Positions 1-15,378 of a DNA stretch of 64,000 bases are shown one piece after another. Location of the stretch: the NCBI GenBank assembly GCA_903813345.2, contig CAIIXF020000002.1, positions 9,918,650 to 9,982,649 on the forward strand, given 5' to 3'. The notes under the pieces were generated by a model, which was not told the origin of the DNA, searched no databases, and saw only the letters and a list, made by a program, of their open reading frames with translations. The translations under genes and the position numbers were made by a program. This DNA comes from Owenia fusiformis (taxonomy: Eukaryota; Annelida; Polychaeta; Sabellida; Oweniidae). Every line of letters starts with the position of its first letter. Position 1 is the first letter of the stretch.

Positions 1-856
1 GTAAATCAGAGCTTTATGACAAATCAGATACTCAATATCTCACGAAAATAGAATGACTACTCAACAAGTTCTTGGTAGAGCAAATGCAAGAATGTATCCT
101 TTAACGTCTCTCAAATTAACAAGCAACATGCTGCTTCCAGCGTGACGTTAGATCGATTCGAAAATTGACATTTCGTCTAGAGCGCAATTTAAATCCCAGC
201 TTTACGACAAATCCTACAAATCAGATGCTCTATATCTGACGAATAGAATGACCAATCAATAAGTCCTTGGTAGGGCAAATGTAAAAATGTATCCTTAAAC
301 ATATCACTAATTAGCAAATATCATGCTGTCACCAGCGTTACGTACGACTGCACCAAAAATCGACATTTCGTCCAGAGCACAAACTGCATAAGAGATTTAA
401 GAGGAAATAGAAATAAGGTATATCACCAACGGGAATATCATTCATTAAGTCCATTCAAGAGCATATTTAAAAATATTTACTTAATCGTCTCACAAAATAG
501 CAAAAGACTGGCTAGTAGCAGTGTGACTAACGGCTGGTCGGAAATTGACATTTCGTCTAAAGCGCAAACTGCATAAGCGATTTAAAACGAATTGGATATT
601 ATATATCTCCCTAACAGAAAAGTCAATCAACAAATTAATCCTATGGCAAACGTAAAAATATATACATGAACGTCTCACAAAATATCAAACTAGTCACTGC
701 TACAAGCGCGATGTACGACTGGTCCAAAAATTGATATTCCGTACAGAGCGCAAAGTAAATCAGAGCTTTATAACAAATTAGATACTCAATATCTCACGAA
801 TATAATGAACAGTCGACAAGTCCTTGGTAGAGCAAATCCAAAAATATATCCTTAAA
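1..856 (+). repeat. Divergent satellite monomers, left part
   Basis: Tandem copies of a ~186-bp monomer carrying recurring words such as 'aaaattgacatttcgtc', 'acgaatagaatgacc' and 'caagtccttggtag'. Copies here differ from each other by many substitutions and small indels, and regular higher-order structure is not obvious. No convincing gene lies here; short open frames are chance. The array begins outside the window. Confidence 0.85.
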
Positions 857-1548
857 GTGATATGGCCTTCGTTTAAGGCATTTTTAGCAAAATCTATTGA
901 ATATCACACGAAGAGCAATGTCTTACCTTGCTACTGGGGTAACTTCAGCTCATATTACTCAAGGATAGCGGAGATTTCTCATATTGAAGTGGGTACATTG
1001 AATTTGATTTCACATCGTCCACTTCGAATTTTGCACTCAAGTTGATGACGTCACCAAAGTATGTTTGTTTACACATTTTCTTGCATTTCGTTCAGAGCAA
1101 TATTGCATATAAAACTTGGGAGAAAATGTGACCTACTTTTGAAAAGAGTAATTTTCGTGTTCTGTACATAGTGATTACATAATGTTTTATTAATTATGTG
1201 TTCCTGATATAATAGTTATTCTTTTGCAAGAAAGAGATTCAGTGATTGTATAGAAAACCGTCAGAAATAAGTGGAACCTAGAAAATGAAAAAATTCTCCT
1301 AACCTCTCAATTGGAATAGCTCACAGGTCATAGCCTCGTTCTGATTATTAGTCACATGACCTTTGACTAGGGAATCCCAAACAATGTGCAAGTGTGAGCA
1401 AATTTATTTCTGTTGAAAACGCTGAATTGTGAAGTCAAAACACAACCAAGGTCAGTAAAAACGATGTTTATATGTACCAATGTGCTTTGGGATTCAGTTT
1501 TTCTTATTCATATGTAGGTTGAACTAACATTTCATCCATTCCACATTA
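857..1548. other. Non-satellite insertion in the satellite
   Basis: About 690 bp with no similarity to the satellite monomer. Satellite sequence stops after 'aaaatatatccttaaa' and resumes at 'tttaacgtctctc'. It contains an open frame of 73 codons (824-1045) whose start lies in the satellite and which resembles nothing I know. I could not see terminal inverted repeats, so its nature (old transposon, captured unique DNA) is open. Confidence 0.5.
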
Positions 1549-4072
1549 CTTTAACGTCTCTCAAAAAAACAACCAACATGCTGCTACCAGCGTAACGTAA
1601 CCGGTCCGAAATGCAGAGTGCAAACTGCATATTAAGCGATTTAAAACGAATTTGATATTATATATCTCCCTAACAGAAAAGTCATTCAACACATCCATCC
1701 TGTGGCAAACGTAAAAATATATACATAAACGTCTCATAAAAGATCAAACTAGTCGCTGCTAGCATGCTAGCAGCGCGACGGACATCTGGTCCGTAAATTG
1801 ACATTCCGTACAGAGCGCAAAGTAGATCAAAGCTTTATGACAAATTAGATACTCAATATCTTACGAATAGAATGAACACTCAACAGGTCCTTAGTAGAGC
1901 AAATGCAAAAATATATCGTTTAACGTCTCTCAAATTAATAACCAACATGCTGCTACCAGCGTAACGTAATACCTGTCCAAAATTGGCATTTAGTCTAGAG
2001 CGCAAACTGTATCAGACAAATTAGATATAAAAAACATCATGCAGTCATTGAATCCTTCGTAAGGAAAACGTAGAAATATATACTGAAACCTTTTACAAAT
2101 CAGCAAAGGACTAGCTAGTACCAGCGTCGCGTACGGCTGCTGAGAAAATTGACTTTTCGTCTAGGTTGAAATGTAAAACCGAGATTTATGACAAATTAGA
2201 TACTCAACATCTCACGAATAGAATTACCACTCAACAAGTCCTTGGTAGAGCAAATGCAAAAATATATCCTTTAACGTCTCTCAAATAAACAACCAGCATG
2301 CTGCTACAAGCGTGACGTTAGATCGGTCCGAAAATTGACATTATGTCTAGGGCGCGATTTAAATCCGAGCTTTACGACTACTCCTACAAACTAGATACTC
2401 AATATCTGACGAATAGAATCACCACTCAACAAGTCCTTGGTAGAGCAAATGCAAAAATATATCCTTTAACGTCTATCAAATTAACAAGAAACGTGCTGCT
2501 GCAAGCGTGGCGTTAGATCGGTCCGAAAATTGCCATTACGTCAAGAGTTAAATCCGAACTTTACGAAAACTCCTACAAATAAGGCACTCTTTATCTGACG
2601 ATTAGAATGGCCAATGAACAAGTGGGGCAAATGTAAAAATGTGTCCTGAAACATTTCACTAATTAGCAAATATCATGCTGCCACCAGCCTTACGTACGAC
2701 TGGTTCGAAAATTGACATTTCGTCCAAAGCCCAAAGTGCATCAGAGATTTAAGACCAATAAGATATAAAATATATCAAGAACAGGAAAATCATTCATTAG
2801 ATCCATTCAAGAGCATACTTCAAAATGTATACTTAAACGTCTCACAAAATGGCAAAGGACTGGCTAGTAGCAGTGCGACGTACGACTGGTCGGAAAATTG
2901 ACATTTCGTCTAGAGCGCAAACTGCATTTATAAGCGATTTAAGATGAATTGGATATTATATATCTCTCTAACAGAAAAGTCATTCAACACATCCATCCTA
3001 TGGCAAATATAAATACATATACATAAACATCTTGTAAAATATCAAACTAGTCGCTGCTACCAGCGCGATGTACAACCGGTCCGAAAATTGTCATTCCGTA
3101 CAGAGCGCAAAGTAAATCAGAGCTCTATTACAAATTAGATACCCAATATCTCAAGAATAGAATGATCTTTGAACAAGTCCTTGGTAGAACAATTGCAAAA
3201 ATATATTCTTTAACGTCTCTCAAATTAACAACCAACATGCTGCTACCGGCGTAACTAACACCGGTCCAAAATTGGCATTTAGTGTAGAGCGCAAACTGTA
3301 TCAGCGATTTCAGACAAATTAGATGTAAAATATTTCACGACCAGAAAACACCAGTCATTAAATCCTTCGTAAGGAAAACGTAGAAATATATACTGAAACG
3401 TTTCACAAATCAGCAACGGACTAACTAGTGCCAGCGTCGAGTACGACTGCTCAGAAAATTGACTTTTCGTCTAGAGTGAAATGTAAATCAGAGATTTATG
3501 ACAAAATTAGATACTCAGTATCTCACGAATAGAAATACCACTTAACAAGTCCTTGGTAGAGCAAATGCAAAAATATATCCTTCAACGTCTCTCAAATTAA
3601 CAACCAACATGCTGCTACAAGCGTGACGTTAGATCGGTCCGAAAATTGACATTGCGTCTAGAGCGCAATTTAAATCCGAGCTTTACAACTCCTACAAATT
3701 AGATACTCTATATCTAACGATTAGAATGACCAATGAACAGGTGGGGAAAATGTAAAGATGTGTCACAAAATACCAAAGGACGAGCTAGTAGCAGTGCGAC
3801 GTACAACTCGTCGGAAAATTGACATTTCGTCTAGAGCGCAAACTGCATTTAGCGATTTAAGATGAATTGGATATTATATATCGCCCTAACAGAAAAGTCA
3901 GTCAACACATCCATCCTATGGCAAGTGTAAATACATATACATAAACATCTTGTAAAATATCAAACTATAGTCCCTGCTACCAGCGCGATGTTCAACTGGT
4001 CCGAAAATTGCCATTCCGTACAGAGCCCAAAGTAAATCAGACTTGTATGACAAATTAGATACTCAATATCTC
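1549..4072 (+). repeat. Divergent satellite monomers, second part
   Basis: Same satellite family as at the left edge, in plus orientation, with monomers that are less homogenised than those to the right. Recurrent conserved boxes include 'ggtccgaaaattgac' and 'gctgctaccagcg'. The gradient from divergent (left) to homogeneous (right) is typical of an array edge grading into a turnover core. No gene seen. Confidence 0.85.
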
Positions 4073-7000
4073 ACGAATAGAATGACCAATCAACAAGTCC
4101 TCGGTAGGGCAAATGTAAAAATGTATCTTGAAACATCGCACTAAATAACAAATATCATGCTGCCACCAGCGTTACGTACGACTGGTCCGAAAATTGACAT
4201 TTCCTAAAGAGCACAAACTGCATCATAGATTTAAGACGAATTAGATATAAAATATATCACGAACGGGAAGATCATTCATTAAATCCATTCAAGAGCATAC
4301 TCCAAAATATATATCTAAACGTCTCACAAAATTGCAAAGGACTGGCATGTACCGGTGTGAAAAACGACTGGTCGGAAAATTGACTTTCCGTCAAGAGCGC
4401 AAATTGCATAAGCGATTTAAGACGAATTGCATATTATATATCCCCCTAGCAGAGAAGTCAATCGATACATCCCTCCTTTGGCAAACCTAAAATTATATAC
4501 ATAAACGTCTCACAATATATCAAACTAGTCGCTGCTACCAGTGCGATGTACAGCTGGTCCGAAAATTGACATTCCGTACATAGCCCAAAGTAAATCAGAC
4601 TTGTATGACAAATTAGATACTCAATATCTCACGAATAGAATGACCTATCAACAAGTCCTCGGCAGGGCAAATGTAAAAATGTATTCTGAAACATCTCAGT
4701 AAATAACAAATATCATGCTGCCATCAGCGTACGTACGACTGGTTCGAAAATTTACATTTCTTCCAGAGCACAAACTGCATCATAGATTTAAGACGAATTA
4801 GATATAAAATATATCTCGAACGGGAAGATCATTCATTAAATCCATTCAAGAGCATACTCCAAAATATATATATAAACGTCTCACAAAATTGCAAAGGACT
4901 GGCATGTACCAGTGTGACGTACGACTGGTCGGAAAATTGACATTTCGTCATGAGCGCAAATTGCATAAGCGATTTAAGACGAATTGGATATTATATATCC
5001 CTCTAACAGAGAAGTCAATCGATACATCCCTCCTTTGGCAAACGTAAAAATACATACATAAACGTTTCACAATATATCAAACTAGTCGCTGCTACCAGTG
5101 CGATGTACAGCTGGTCCGAAAATTGACATTCCGTACATAGCCCAAAGTAAATCAGACTTGTATGACAAATTAGATACTCAATATCTCACGAATAGAATGA
5201 CCAATCAACAAGTCCTCGGTAGGGCAAATGTAAAAATGTATCCTGAAACATCTTACTAAATAACAAATATCATGCTGCCACCAGCGTCACGTACGACTGG
5301 TCCGAAAATTGACATTTCCTCCAGAGCACAAACTGCATCATAGATTTAAGACGAATTCGATATAAAATATATCACGAACGGGAACATCATTCATTAAATC
5401 CATTCAAGAGCATACTCCAAAATATACTTAAACGTCTAACAAAATTGCAAAGGACTGGCATGTACCAGAGTGACGTACGACTGCTCGGAAAATTGACATT
5501 TCGTCAAGAGCGCAAATTGCATTTAAGCGATTTAAGATGAATCGGATATTATATATCCCCCTAACAGAGAAGTCAATCGATACATCCCTCCTGTGGCAAA
5601 CGTAAAAATATATACATAAATGTCTCACAATATATCAAACTAGTCACTGCTACCAGTGCGATGTACAGCTGGTCCGAAAATTGACATTCCGTACATAGCC
5701 CAAAGTAAATCAGACTTGTATGACAAATTAGATACTCAATATCTCACGAATAGAATGACCAATCAACAAGTCCTCGGTAGGGCAAATGTAAAAATGTATC
5801 TTGAAACATCTCACTAAATAACAAATATCATGCTGCCACCAGCGTTACGTACGACTGGTCCGAAAATTGACATTTCCTAAAGAGCACAAACTGCATCATA
5901 GATTTAAGACGAATTAGATATAAAATATATCACGAACGGGAACATCATTCATTAAATCCATTCAAGAGCATACTCCAAAATATAAACTTAAACGTCTCAC
6001 AAAATTGCAAAGGACTGGCATGTACCAGTGTGACGTACGACTGGTCGGAAAATTGACATTTCGTCAAGAGCGCAAATTGCATAAGCGATTTAAGACGAAT
6101 TGGATATTATATATCCCCCTAACAGAAAAGTCAATCGATACATCCCTCCTTTGGCAAACGTAAAAATATATAGATAAACGTCTCACAATATATCAAACTA
6201 GTCTCTGCTACCAGGGCGATGTACAGCTGGTCCGAAAATTGACATTCCGTACAGAGCCCAAAGTAAATCAGACTTGTATGACAAATTAGATACTCAATAT
6301 CTCACGAATAGAATGACCAATCAACAAGTCCTCGGTAGGGCAAATGTAAAAATGTATCCTGAAACATCTCACTAAATAACAAATATCATGCTGCCACCAG
6401 CGTTACGTACGACTGGTTCGAAAATTGAGAGCACAAACTGCATCATAGATTTAAGACGAATTAGATATAAAATATATCACAACGGGAACATCATTCATTA
6501 AATCCATTCAAGAGCATACTCCAAAATATATACTTAAACGTCTCACAAAATTGCAAAGGATTGCCATGTACCAGTGTGACGTACGACTGGTCGGAAAATT
6601 GACATTTCGTCAAGAGCGCAAATTGCATAAGCGATTTAAGACGACTTGGATATTATATAGCCCCCTAACAGAGAATTCAATCGATACATCCCTCATTTGG
6701 CAAACGTAAAAATACATACATAAACGTTTCACAATATATCAAACTAGTCGCTGCTACCAGTTCGATGTACAGCTGGTCCGAAAATTGACATTCCGTACAT
6801 AGCCCAAAGTAAATCAGACTTGTATGACAAATTAGATACTCAATATCTCACGAATAGAATGACCAATCAACAAGTCCTCGGTAGGGAAAATGTAAAAATG
6901 TATCCTGAAACATCTCATCAAATAACAAATATCATGCTGCCACCAGCGTCACGTACGACTGGTCCGAAAATTGACATTTCCTCCAGAGCACAAACTGCAT

Positions 7001-10000
7001 CATAGATTTAAGACGAATTAGATATAAAATATATCACGAACGGGAACATCATTCATTAAATCCATTCAAGAGCATACTCTAAAATATATACCTAAACGTC
7101 TCACAAAATTGCAAAGGACTGGCATGTACCGGTGTGACATACGACTGGTCGGAAAATTGACTTCCCGTCAAGAGCGCAAATTGCATAAGCGATTTAAGAC
7201 GAATTGCATATTATATATCCCCCTAGCAGAGAAGTCAATCGATACATCCCTCCTTTGGCAAACCTAAAATTATATACATAAACGTCTCACAATATATCAA
7301 ACTAGTCGCTGCTACCAGTGCGATGTACAGCTGGTCCGAAAATTGACATTCCGTACATAGCCCAAAGTAAATCAGACTTGTATGACAAATTAGATACTCA
7401 ATATCTCACGAATAGAATGACCAATCAACAAGTCGTCAGCAGGGCAAATGTAAAAATGTATTCTGAAACATCTCAGTAAATAACAAATATCATGCTGCCA
7501 TCAGCGTTACGTACGACTGGTTCGAAAATTTACATTTCCTCCAGAGCACAAACTGCATCATAGATTTAAGACGAATTAGATATAAAATATATCACGAACG
7601 GGAAGATCATTCATTAAATCCATTCAAGAGCATACTCCAAAATATATATATAAACGTCTCACAAAATTGCAAAGGACTGGCATGTACCAGTGTGACGTAC
7701 GACTGGTCGGAAAATTGACATTTCGTCATGAGCGCAAATTGCATAAGCGATTTAAGACGAATTGGATATTATATATCCCTCTAACAGAGAAGTCAATCGA
7801 TACATCCCTCCTTTGGCAAACGTAAAAATATATACATAAACGTTTCACAATATATCAAGCTAGTCGCTGCTACCAGTGCGATGTACAGCTGGTCCGAAAA
7901 TTGACATTCCGTACATAGCCCAAAGTAAATCAGACTTGTATGACAAATTAGATACTCAATATCTCACGAATAGAATGACCAATCAACAAGTCCTCGGTAG
8001 GACAAATGTAAAAATGTATCCTGAAACATCTTACTAAATAACAAATATCATGCTGCCACCAGCGTCACGTACGACTGGTCCGAAAATTGACATTTCCTCC
8101 AGAGCACAAACTGCATCATAGATTTAAGACGAATTCGATATAAAATATATCACGAACGGGAACATCATTCATTAAATCCATTCAAGAGCATACTCCAAAA
8201 TATACTTAAACGTCTAACAAAATTGCAAAGGACTGGCATGTACCAGAGTGACGTACGATAGCTCGGAAAATTGACATTTCGTCAAGAGCGCAAATTGCAT
8301 TTAACCGATTTAAGATGAATCGGATATTATATATCCCCCTTACAGAAAAGTCAATCGATACATCCCTCCTGTGGCAAACGTAAAAATATATACATAAATG
8401 TCTCACAATATATCAAACTAGTCGCTGCTACCAGTGCGATGTACAGCTGGTCCGAAAATTGACATTCCGTACATAGCCCAAAGTAAATCAGACTTGTATG
8501 ACAAATTAGATACTCAATATCTCACGAATAGAATAACCAATCAACAAGTCCACGGTAGGGCAAATGTAAAAATGTATCCTGAAACATCTCACTAAATAAC
8601 AAATATCATGCTGGCACCAGCGTTACGTACGACTGGTCCGAAAATTGACATTTCCTCCAGAGCACAAACTGCATCATATATTTGAGACGAATTAGATATA
8701 AAATATATCACGAACGGGAAGATCATTCATTAAATCCATTCAAGAGCATACTCCAAAAAATATATATAAACGTCTCACAAAATTGCAAAGGACTGGCATG
8801 TACCATTGTGACGTATGACTGGTCGAAAAATTGACATTTCGTCATGAGCGCAAATTGCATAAGCGATTTAAGACGAATTGGATATTATATATCCCTCTAA
8901 CAGAGAAGTCAATCGATACATCCCTCCTTTGGCAAACGTAAAATATATACATAAACGTCTCACAATTTATCAAACTAGTCGCTGCTACCAGTGCGATGTA
9001 CAACTGGTCCGAAAATTGACATTCCGTACATAGCCCAAAGTAAATCAGACTTGTATGACAAATTAGATACTCAATATCTCACGAATAGAATGACCAATCA
9101 ACAAGTTCTCGGTAGGGCAAATGTAAAAATGTATCCTGAAACATCTTACTAAATAACAAATATCATGCTGCCACTAGCGTTACATACGACTGGTCCGAAA
9201 ATTGACATTTCCTCCAGAGCACAAACTGCATCATAGATTTAAGACGAATTAGATATAAAATATATCACGAACGGGAACATCTTTCATTAAATCCATTCAA
9301 GAGCATACTCCAAAATATATACTTAAACGTCTCACAAACTTGCAAAGGACTGGCATGTACCAGTGTGACGTACGACTGGTCGGAGAATTGACATTTCGTC
9401 AAGATCGCAAATTGCATAAGCGATTTAAGACGAATTGGATATTATATATCCCCCTAACAGAGAAGTCAATCGATACATCCCTCCTTTGGCAAACGTAAAA
9501 ATATATAGCTTAACGTCTCACAATATATCAAACTTGTCGCTGCTACCAGTGCGATGTACAGCTGGTCCGAAAATTGACATTCCGTACATAGCCCAAAGTA
9601 AATCAGACTTGTATGACAAATAAGATACTCAATATCTCATTACTCAAACGTAAAAATATATACATAAACGTCTCACAATATAATTATCAAACTAGTCGCT
9701 GCTACCAGTGCGATGTACAGCTGGTCCGATAATTGACATTCCGTACATAGCCCAAAGTAAATCAGACTTGTATGACAAATAAGATACTCAATATCTCATT
9801 ACTCAAACGTAAAAATATATACATAAACGTCTCACAATATATCAAACTAGTCGCTGCTACCAGTGCGATGTACAGCTGGTCCGAAAATTGACATTCGGTA
9901 CATAGCCCAAAGAAAATCTTACTTGTATGACAAATTAGATACTCAATATCTCACGAATAGAATGACCAATTAATAAGTCCTCGGTAGGGCAAACGTAAAA

Positions 10001-13000
10001 ATGTATCCTGAAACATCTCAGTAAATAACAAATATCATGCTGCCACCAGCGTCAAGTATGACTGGTCCGAAAATTGACATTTCCTCCAGAGCACAAACTG
10101 CATCATAGATTTAAGACGAATTAGATATAAAATATATCACGAACGGGAACATCATTCATTTAATCCATTCAAGATCATACTCCAAAATATATACTTAAAC
10201 GTCTCACAAAATTGCAAAGGACTGGCATGTACCAGTGTGACGTACGACTGGTAGGCAAATTGACATTTCGTCAAGAGCGCAAATTGCATAAGCGATTTAA
10301 GACGAATTGGATATTATATATCCCCCTAACAAAGAAGTTAATCGATACATCCCTCCTTTGGCAAACGTAAAAATATATACATAAACGTCTCCCAATATAT
10401 CAAATTAGTCGCTGCTACCGGTGCGATGTACAACTGGTCCGAAAATTGACATTCCGTACAGAGCCCAAAGTAAATCAGACTTGTATGACAAATTAGATAC
10501 TCAATATCTCACGAATAGAATGACCAATCAACAAGTCCTCGGTAGGGCAAATGTAAAAATGTATCCTGAAACATCTCACTAAATAACAAATATCATGCTG
10601 CCACCAGCGTTACGTACGACTGGTTCGAAAATTGAGAGCACAAACTGCATCATAGATTTAAGACGAATTAGATATAAAATATATCACAACGGGAACATCA
10701 TTCATTAAATCCATTCAAGAGCATACTCCAAAATATATACTTAAACGTCTCCCAAAATTGCAAAGGATTGCCATGTACCAGTGTGACGTACGACTGGTCG
10801 GAAAATTGACATTTCGTCAAGAGCGCAAATTGCATAAGCGATTTAAGACGACTTGGATATTATATAGCCCCCTAACAGAGAATTCAATCGATACATCCCT
10901 CCTTTGGCAAACGTAAAAATACATACATAAACGTTTCACAATATATCAAACTAGTCGCTGCTACCAGTTCGATGTACAGCTGGTCCGAAAATTGACATTC
11001 CGTACATAGCCCAAAGTAAATCAGACTTGTATGACAAATTAGATACTCAATATCTCACGAATAGAATGACCAATCAACAAGTCCTCGGTAGGGAAAATGT
11101 AAAAATGTATCCTGAAACATCTCATCAAATAACAAATATCATGCTGCCACCAGCGTCACGTACGACTGGTCCGAAAATTGACATTTCCTCCAGAGCACAA
11201 ACTGCATCATAGATTTAAGACGAATTAGATATAAAATATATCACGAACGGGAACATCATTCATTAAATCCATTCAAGAGCATACTCCAAAATATTACCTA
11301 AACGTCTCACAAAATTGCAAAGGACTGGCATGTACCGGTGTGACGTACGACTGGTCGGAAAATTGACTTTTCGTCGAGAGCGCAAATTGCATAAGCGATT
11401 TAAGACGAATTGCATATTATATATCCCCCTAGCAGAGAAGTCAATCGATACATCCCTCCTTTGGCAAACCTAAAATTATATACATAAACGTCTCACAATA
11501 TATCAAACTAGTCGCTGCTACCAGTGCGATGTACAGCTGGTCCGAAAATTGACATTCCGTACATAGCCCAAAGTAAATCAGACTTGTATGACAAATTAGA
11601 TACTCAATATCTCACGAATAGAATGACCAATCAACAAGTCCTCGGCAGGGCAAATGTAAAAATGTATTCTGAAACATCTCAGTAAATAACAAATATCATG
11701 CTGCCATCAGCGTTACGTACGACTGGTTCGAAAATTGACATTTCCTCCAGAGCACAAACTGCATCATAGATTTAAGACGAATTAGATATAAAATATATCA
11801 CGAACGGGAAGATCATTCATTAAATCCATTCAAGAGCATACTCCAAAATATATATATAAACGTCTCACAAAATTGCAAAGGACTGGCATGTACCAGTGTG
11901 ACGTACGACCGGTCGGAAAATTGACATTTCGTCATGAGCGCAAATTGCATAAGCGATTTAAGACGAATTGGATATTATATATCCCTCTAACAGAGAAGTC
12001 AATCGATACATCCCTCCTTTGGCAAACGTAAAAATATATACATAAACGTTTCACAATATATCAAACTAGTCGCTGCTACCAGTGCGATGTACAGCTGGTC
12101 CGAAAATTGACATTCCGTACATAGCCCAAAGTAAATCAGACTTGTATGACAAATTAGATACTCAATATCTCACGAATAGAATGACCAATCAACAAGTCCT
12201 CGGTAGGGCAAATGTAAAAATGTATCCTGAAACATCTTACTAAATAACAAATATCATGCTGCCACCAGCGTTACGTACGACTGGTCCGAAAATTGACATT
12301 TCCTCCAGAGCACAAACTGCATCATATATTTGAGACGAATTAGATATAAAATATATCACGAACGGGAAGATCATTCATTAAATCCATTCAAGAGCATACT
12401 CCAAAAGATATATATAAACGTCTCACAAAATTGCAAAGGACTGGCATGTACCATTGTGACGTATGACTGGTCGAAAAATTGACATTTCGTCAAGAGCGCA
12501 AATTGCATAAAGGATTTAAGACGAATTGGATATTATATATCCCCCTAACAGAGAAGTCAATCGATACAACCCTCCTTTGGCAAACGTAAAAATATATACA
12601 TAAACGTCTCACAATTTATCAAACTAGTCGCTGCTACCAGTGCGATGTACAACTGGTCCGAAAATTGACATTCCGTACATAGCCCAAAGTAAATCAGACT
12701 TGTATGACAAATTAGATACTCAATATCTCACAAATAGAATGACCAATCAACAAGTCCTCGGTAGGGCAAATGTAAAAATGTATCCTGAAACATCTCACTA
12801 AATAACAAATATCATGCTGCCACTAGCGTTACGTACGACTGGTCCGAAAATTGACATTTCCTCCAGAGCACAAACTGCATCATAGATTTAAGACGAATTA
12901 GATATAAAATATATCACGAACGGGAACATCTTTCATTAAATCCATTCAAGAGCATACTCCAAAATATATACTTAAACGTCTCACAAACTTGCAAAGGACT

Positions 13001-14827
13001 GGCATTTACCAGTGTGACGTACGACTGGTCGGAAAATTGACATTTCGTCAAGAGCGCAAATTGCATAAGCGATTTAAGACGAATTTGATATTATATATCC
13101 CCCTAACAGAGAAGTCAATCGATACATCCCTCCTTTGGCAAACGTAAATATATATAGATTAACGTCTCACAATATATCAAACTAGACGCTGCTACCAGTG
13201 CGATGTACAGCTGGTCCGAAAATTGACATTCCGTACATTGCCAAAAGTAAATCAGACGTGTATGACAAATTAGATACTCAATATCTCACGAATAGAATGA
13301 CCAATCAACAAGTCCTCGGTAGGGCAAATGTAAAAATGTATTCTGAAACATCTCACTAAATAACAAATATCATGCTGCCACCAGCGTTACGCACGACTGG
13401 TCCGAAAATTGACATTTCCTCCAGAGCACAAACTGCATCATAGATTTAAGACGAATTAGATATAAAATATTTGACGAACGGGGACATCATTCATAAAATC
13501 CATTCAAGAGCATACTCCAAAATATATACTTAAACGTCTCACAAAATTGCAAAGGACTGGCATGTACCAGTGTGACGTACGACTGGTCGGAAATTGACAT
13601 TTCGTCAAGAGCGCAAATTGCATAAGCGATTTAAGACGAATTGGATATTATATATCCCCCTAACAGAGAAGTCAATCGATACATCCCTTCTTTGGCAAAC
13701 GTAAAAATATATACATAAACGTCTCACAATATATCAAACTAGTCGCTGCTACCAGTGCGATGTACAACTGGTCCGAAAATTGACATTCCGTACATAGCCC
13801 AAAGTAAATCAGACTTGTATGACAAATTAGATACTCAATATCTCACGAATAGAATGACCAATCAACAAGTCCTGGGAAAGGCAAATGTAAAAATGTATCC
13901 TGAAACATCTCACTAAATATCAAATATCATGCTGCCACCAGCGTTACGTACGACTGGTCCGAAAATTGACATTTCCTCCAGAGCACAAACTGTATCATAG
14001 ATTTAAGACGAATTAGATATAAAATATATCACGAATGGGAACATCATTCATTAAATCCATTTAAGAGCATACTCCAAAATATATACACAAACGTCTCACA
14101 AAATTGCAAAGGACTGGCATGTACCAGTGTGACGTAGGACTGGTCGGAAAATTGACATTTCGTCAAGAGCGTAAATTGCATAAGCGATTTAAGACGAATT
14201 GGATATTATATATCCCCCTAACAGAGAAGTCAATCGATACATCCCTCCTTTGGCAAACGTAAAAATATATAGCTTAACGTCTCACAATATATCAAACTTG
14301 TCGCTGCTACCAGTGCGATGTACAGCTGGTCCGAAAATTGACATTCCGTACATAGCCCAAAGTAAATCAGACTTGTATGACAAATTAGATACTCAATATC
14401 TCACGAATAGAATGACCAATCAACAAGTCCTCGGTAGGGCAAATGTAAAAATGTATCCTGAAACATCTCACCAAATAACAAATATCATGCTGCCACCAGC
14501 ATTACGCACGACTGGTCCGAAAATTGACATTTCCTCCAGAGCGCAAACTGCATCATAGATTTAAGACGAATTAGATATAAAATATTTGACGAACGGGAAC
14601 ATCATTCATTAAATCCTTTCAAGAGCATACTCCAAAATATATACTTAAACGTCTCACAAACTTGCAAAGGACTGGCATGTACCAGTTTGACGTACGACTG
14701 GTCGGAAAATTGACATTTCGTCAAGATCGCAAATTGCATACTAGTAAGCGATTTAAGACGAATTGGATATTATATATCCCCCTAACAGAGAAGTCAATCG
14801 ATACATCCCTTCTTTGGCAAACGTAAA
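4073..14827 (+). repeat. Satellite higher-order repeat, 558-bp unit (3 x ~186 bp)
   Basis: The marker 'acgaatagaatgacc' recurs at 4073, 4631, 5188, 5746, 6304, 6850, 7408, 7966, 8524, 9081, then 9953, 10511, 11057, 11614, 12172, 12730, 13288, 13845 and 14403. Spacing is 557-558 bp, except two 546-bp units that share the same 12-bp deletion. Each unit holds three related ~186-bp monomers, each with its own variant of '(g/a)actggtc-gaaaattgac'. A local rearrangement at 9620-9950 repeats a shorter segment. Open frames of 60-119 codons recur because 558 is divisible by three; I do not regard them as genes. Confidence 0.93.
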
Positions 14828-15378
14828 TAGAGATTATCCTATATGAGGTTCAGGATATTGGGATTATCCCGAGGCAAATATAATATATTTGCCCGAGGGC
14901 CGCAGGTCCCGAGGGAAAATATGTTATATTGGCCAAGGGATAATCCCAATATCCTGAACCGACTATAGGATAATATGTTTATCCCATACCAATCTTGGTC
15001 ATCTGGTTCACATTGTTCAATCGTGGAAATATTTTACAATATTCATGTCCAGTTTTGTTTTCTTGGCCGTGGGTGGATTTTCCTGTTCTCTCAAATATTC
15101 CCATATTTATTTTCTCGAATTTTTGATTGATTATAAGTGGATGCTCCTTGCTATCAAACAGATCCCGATTGTCTGTGTTTTCTATATTGTCGTTTACAGT
15201 CATTACGCGAACGTTACAAATTATGAACAAATATGCGAGCGACGATTATGACGTAGCGGACAGATATACTATATCTGCCCGCTCGGAGCGGGACGTAAAG
15301 CTATATCTGCCCGCTGATGAAAATATAAGTTTTTACAAACTGGCTTTATGTACCTGTAACACGTCCAAGTATGGGATA
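14828..15378. mobile_element. Palindromic insertion element in the satellite
   Basis: Satellite is interrupted between 'acgtaaa' and 'taaaaatatatac'. The insert opens with a near-perfect stem: 14833-14869 pairs with 14937-14974, built around 'caggatattgggattatccc' and its complement. Smaller palindromes of the 'atatctgcccgc' type follow at ~15265-15315. A second short inverted pair ('tatcccatac' near 14982, 'gtatgggata' near 15369) sits toward the ends. Open frames in both directions overlap each other and look like chance. Probably a fold-back or MITE-like element. No coding potential recognised. Confidence 0.6.

Noticed and set aside
4073-14827. Recurrent 60-119 codon open frames in the satellite
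   Set aside because: They recur with the 558-bp repeat period and are broken in most units by stops. No start context or domain.
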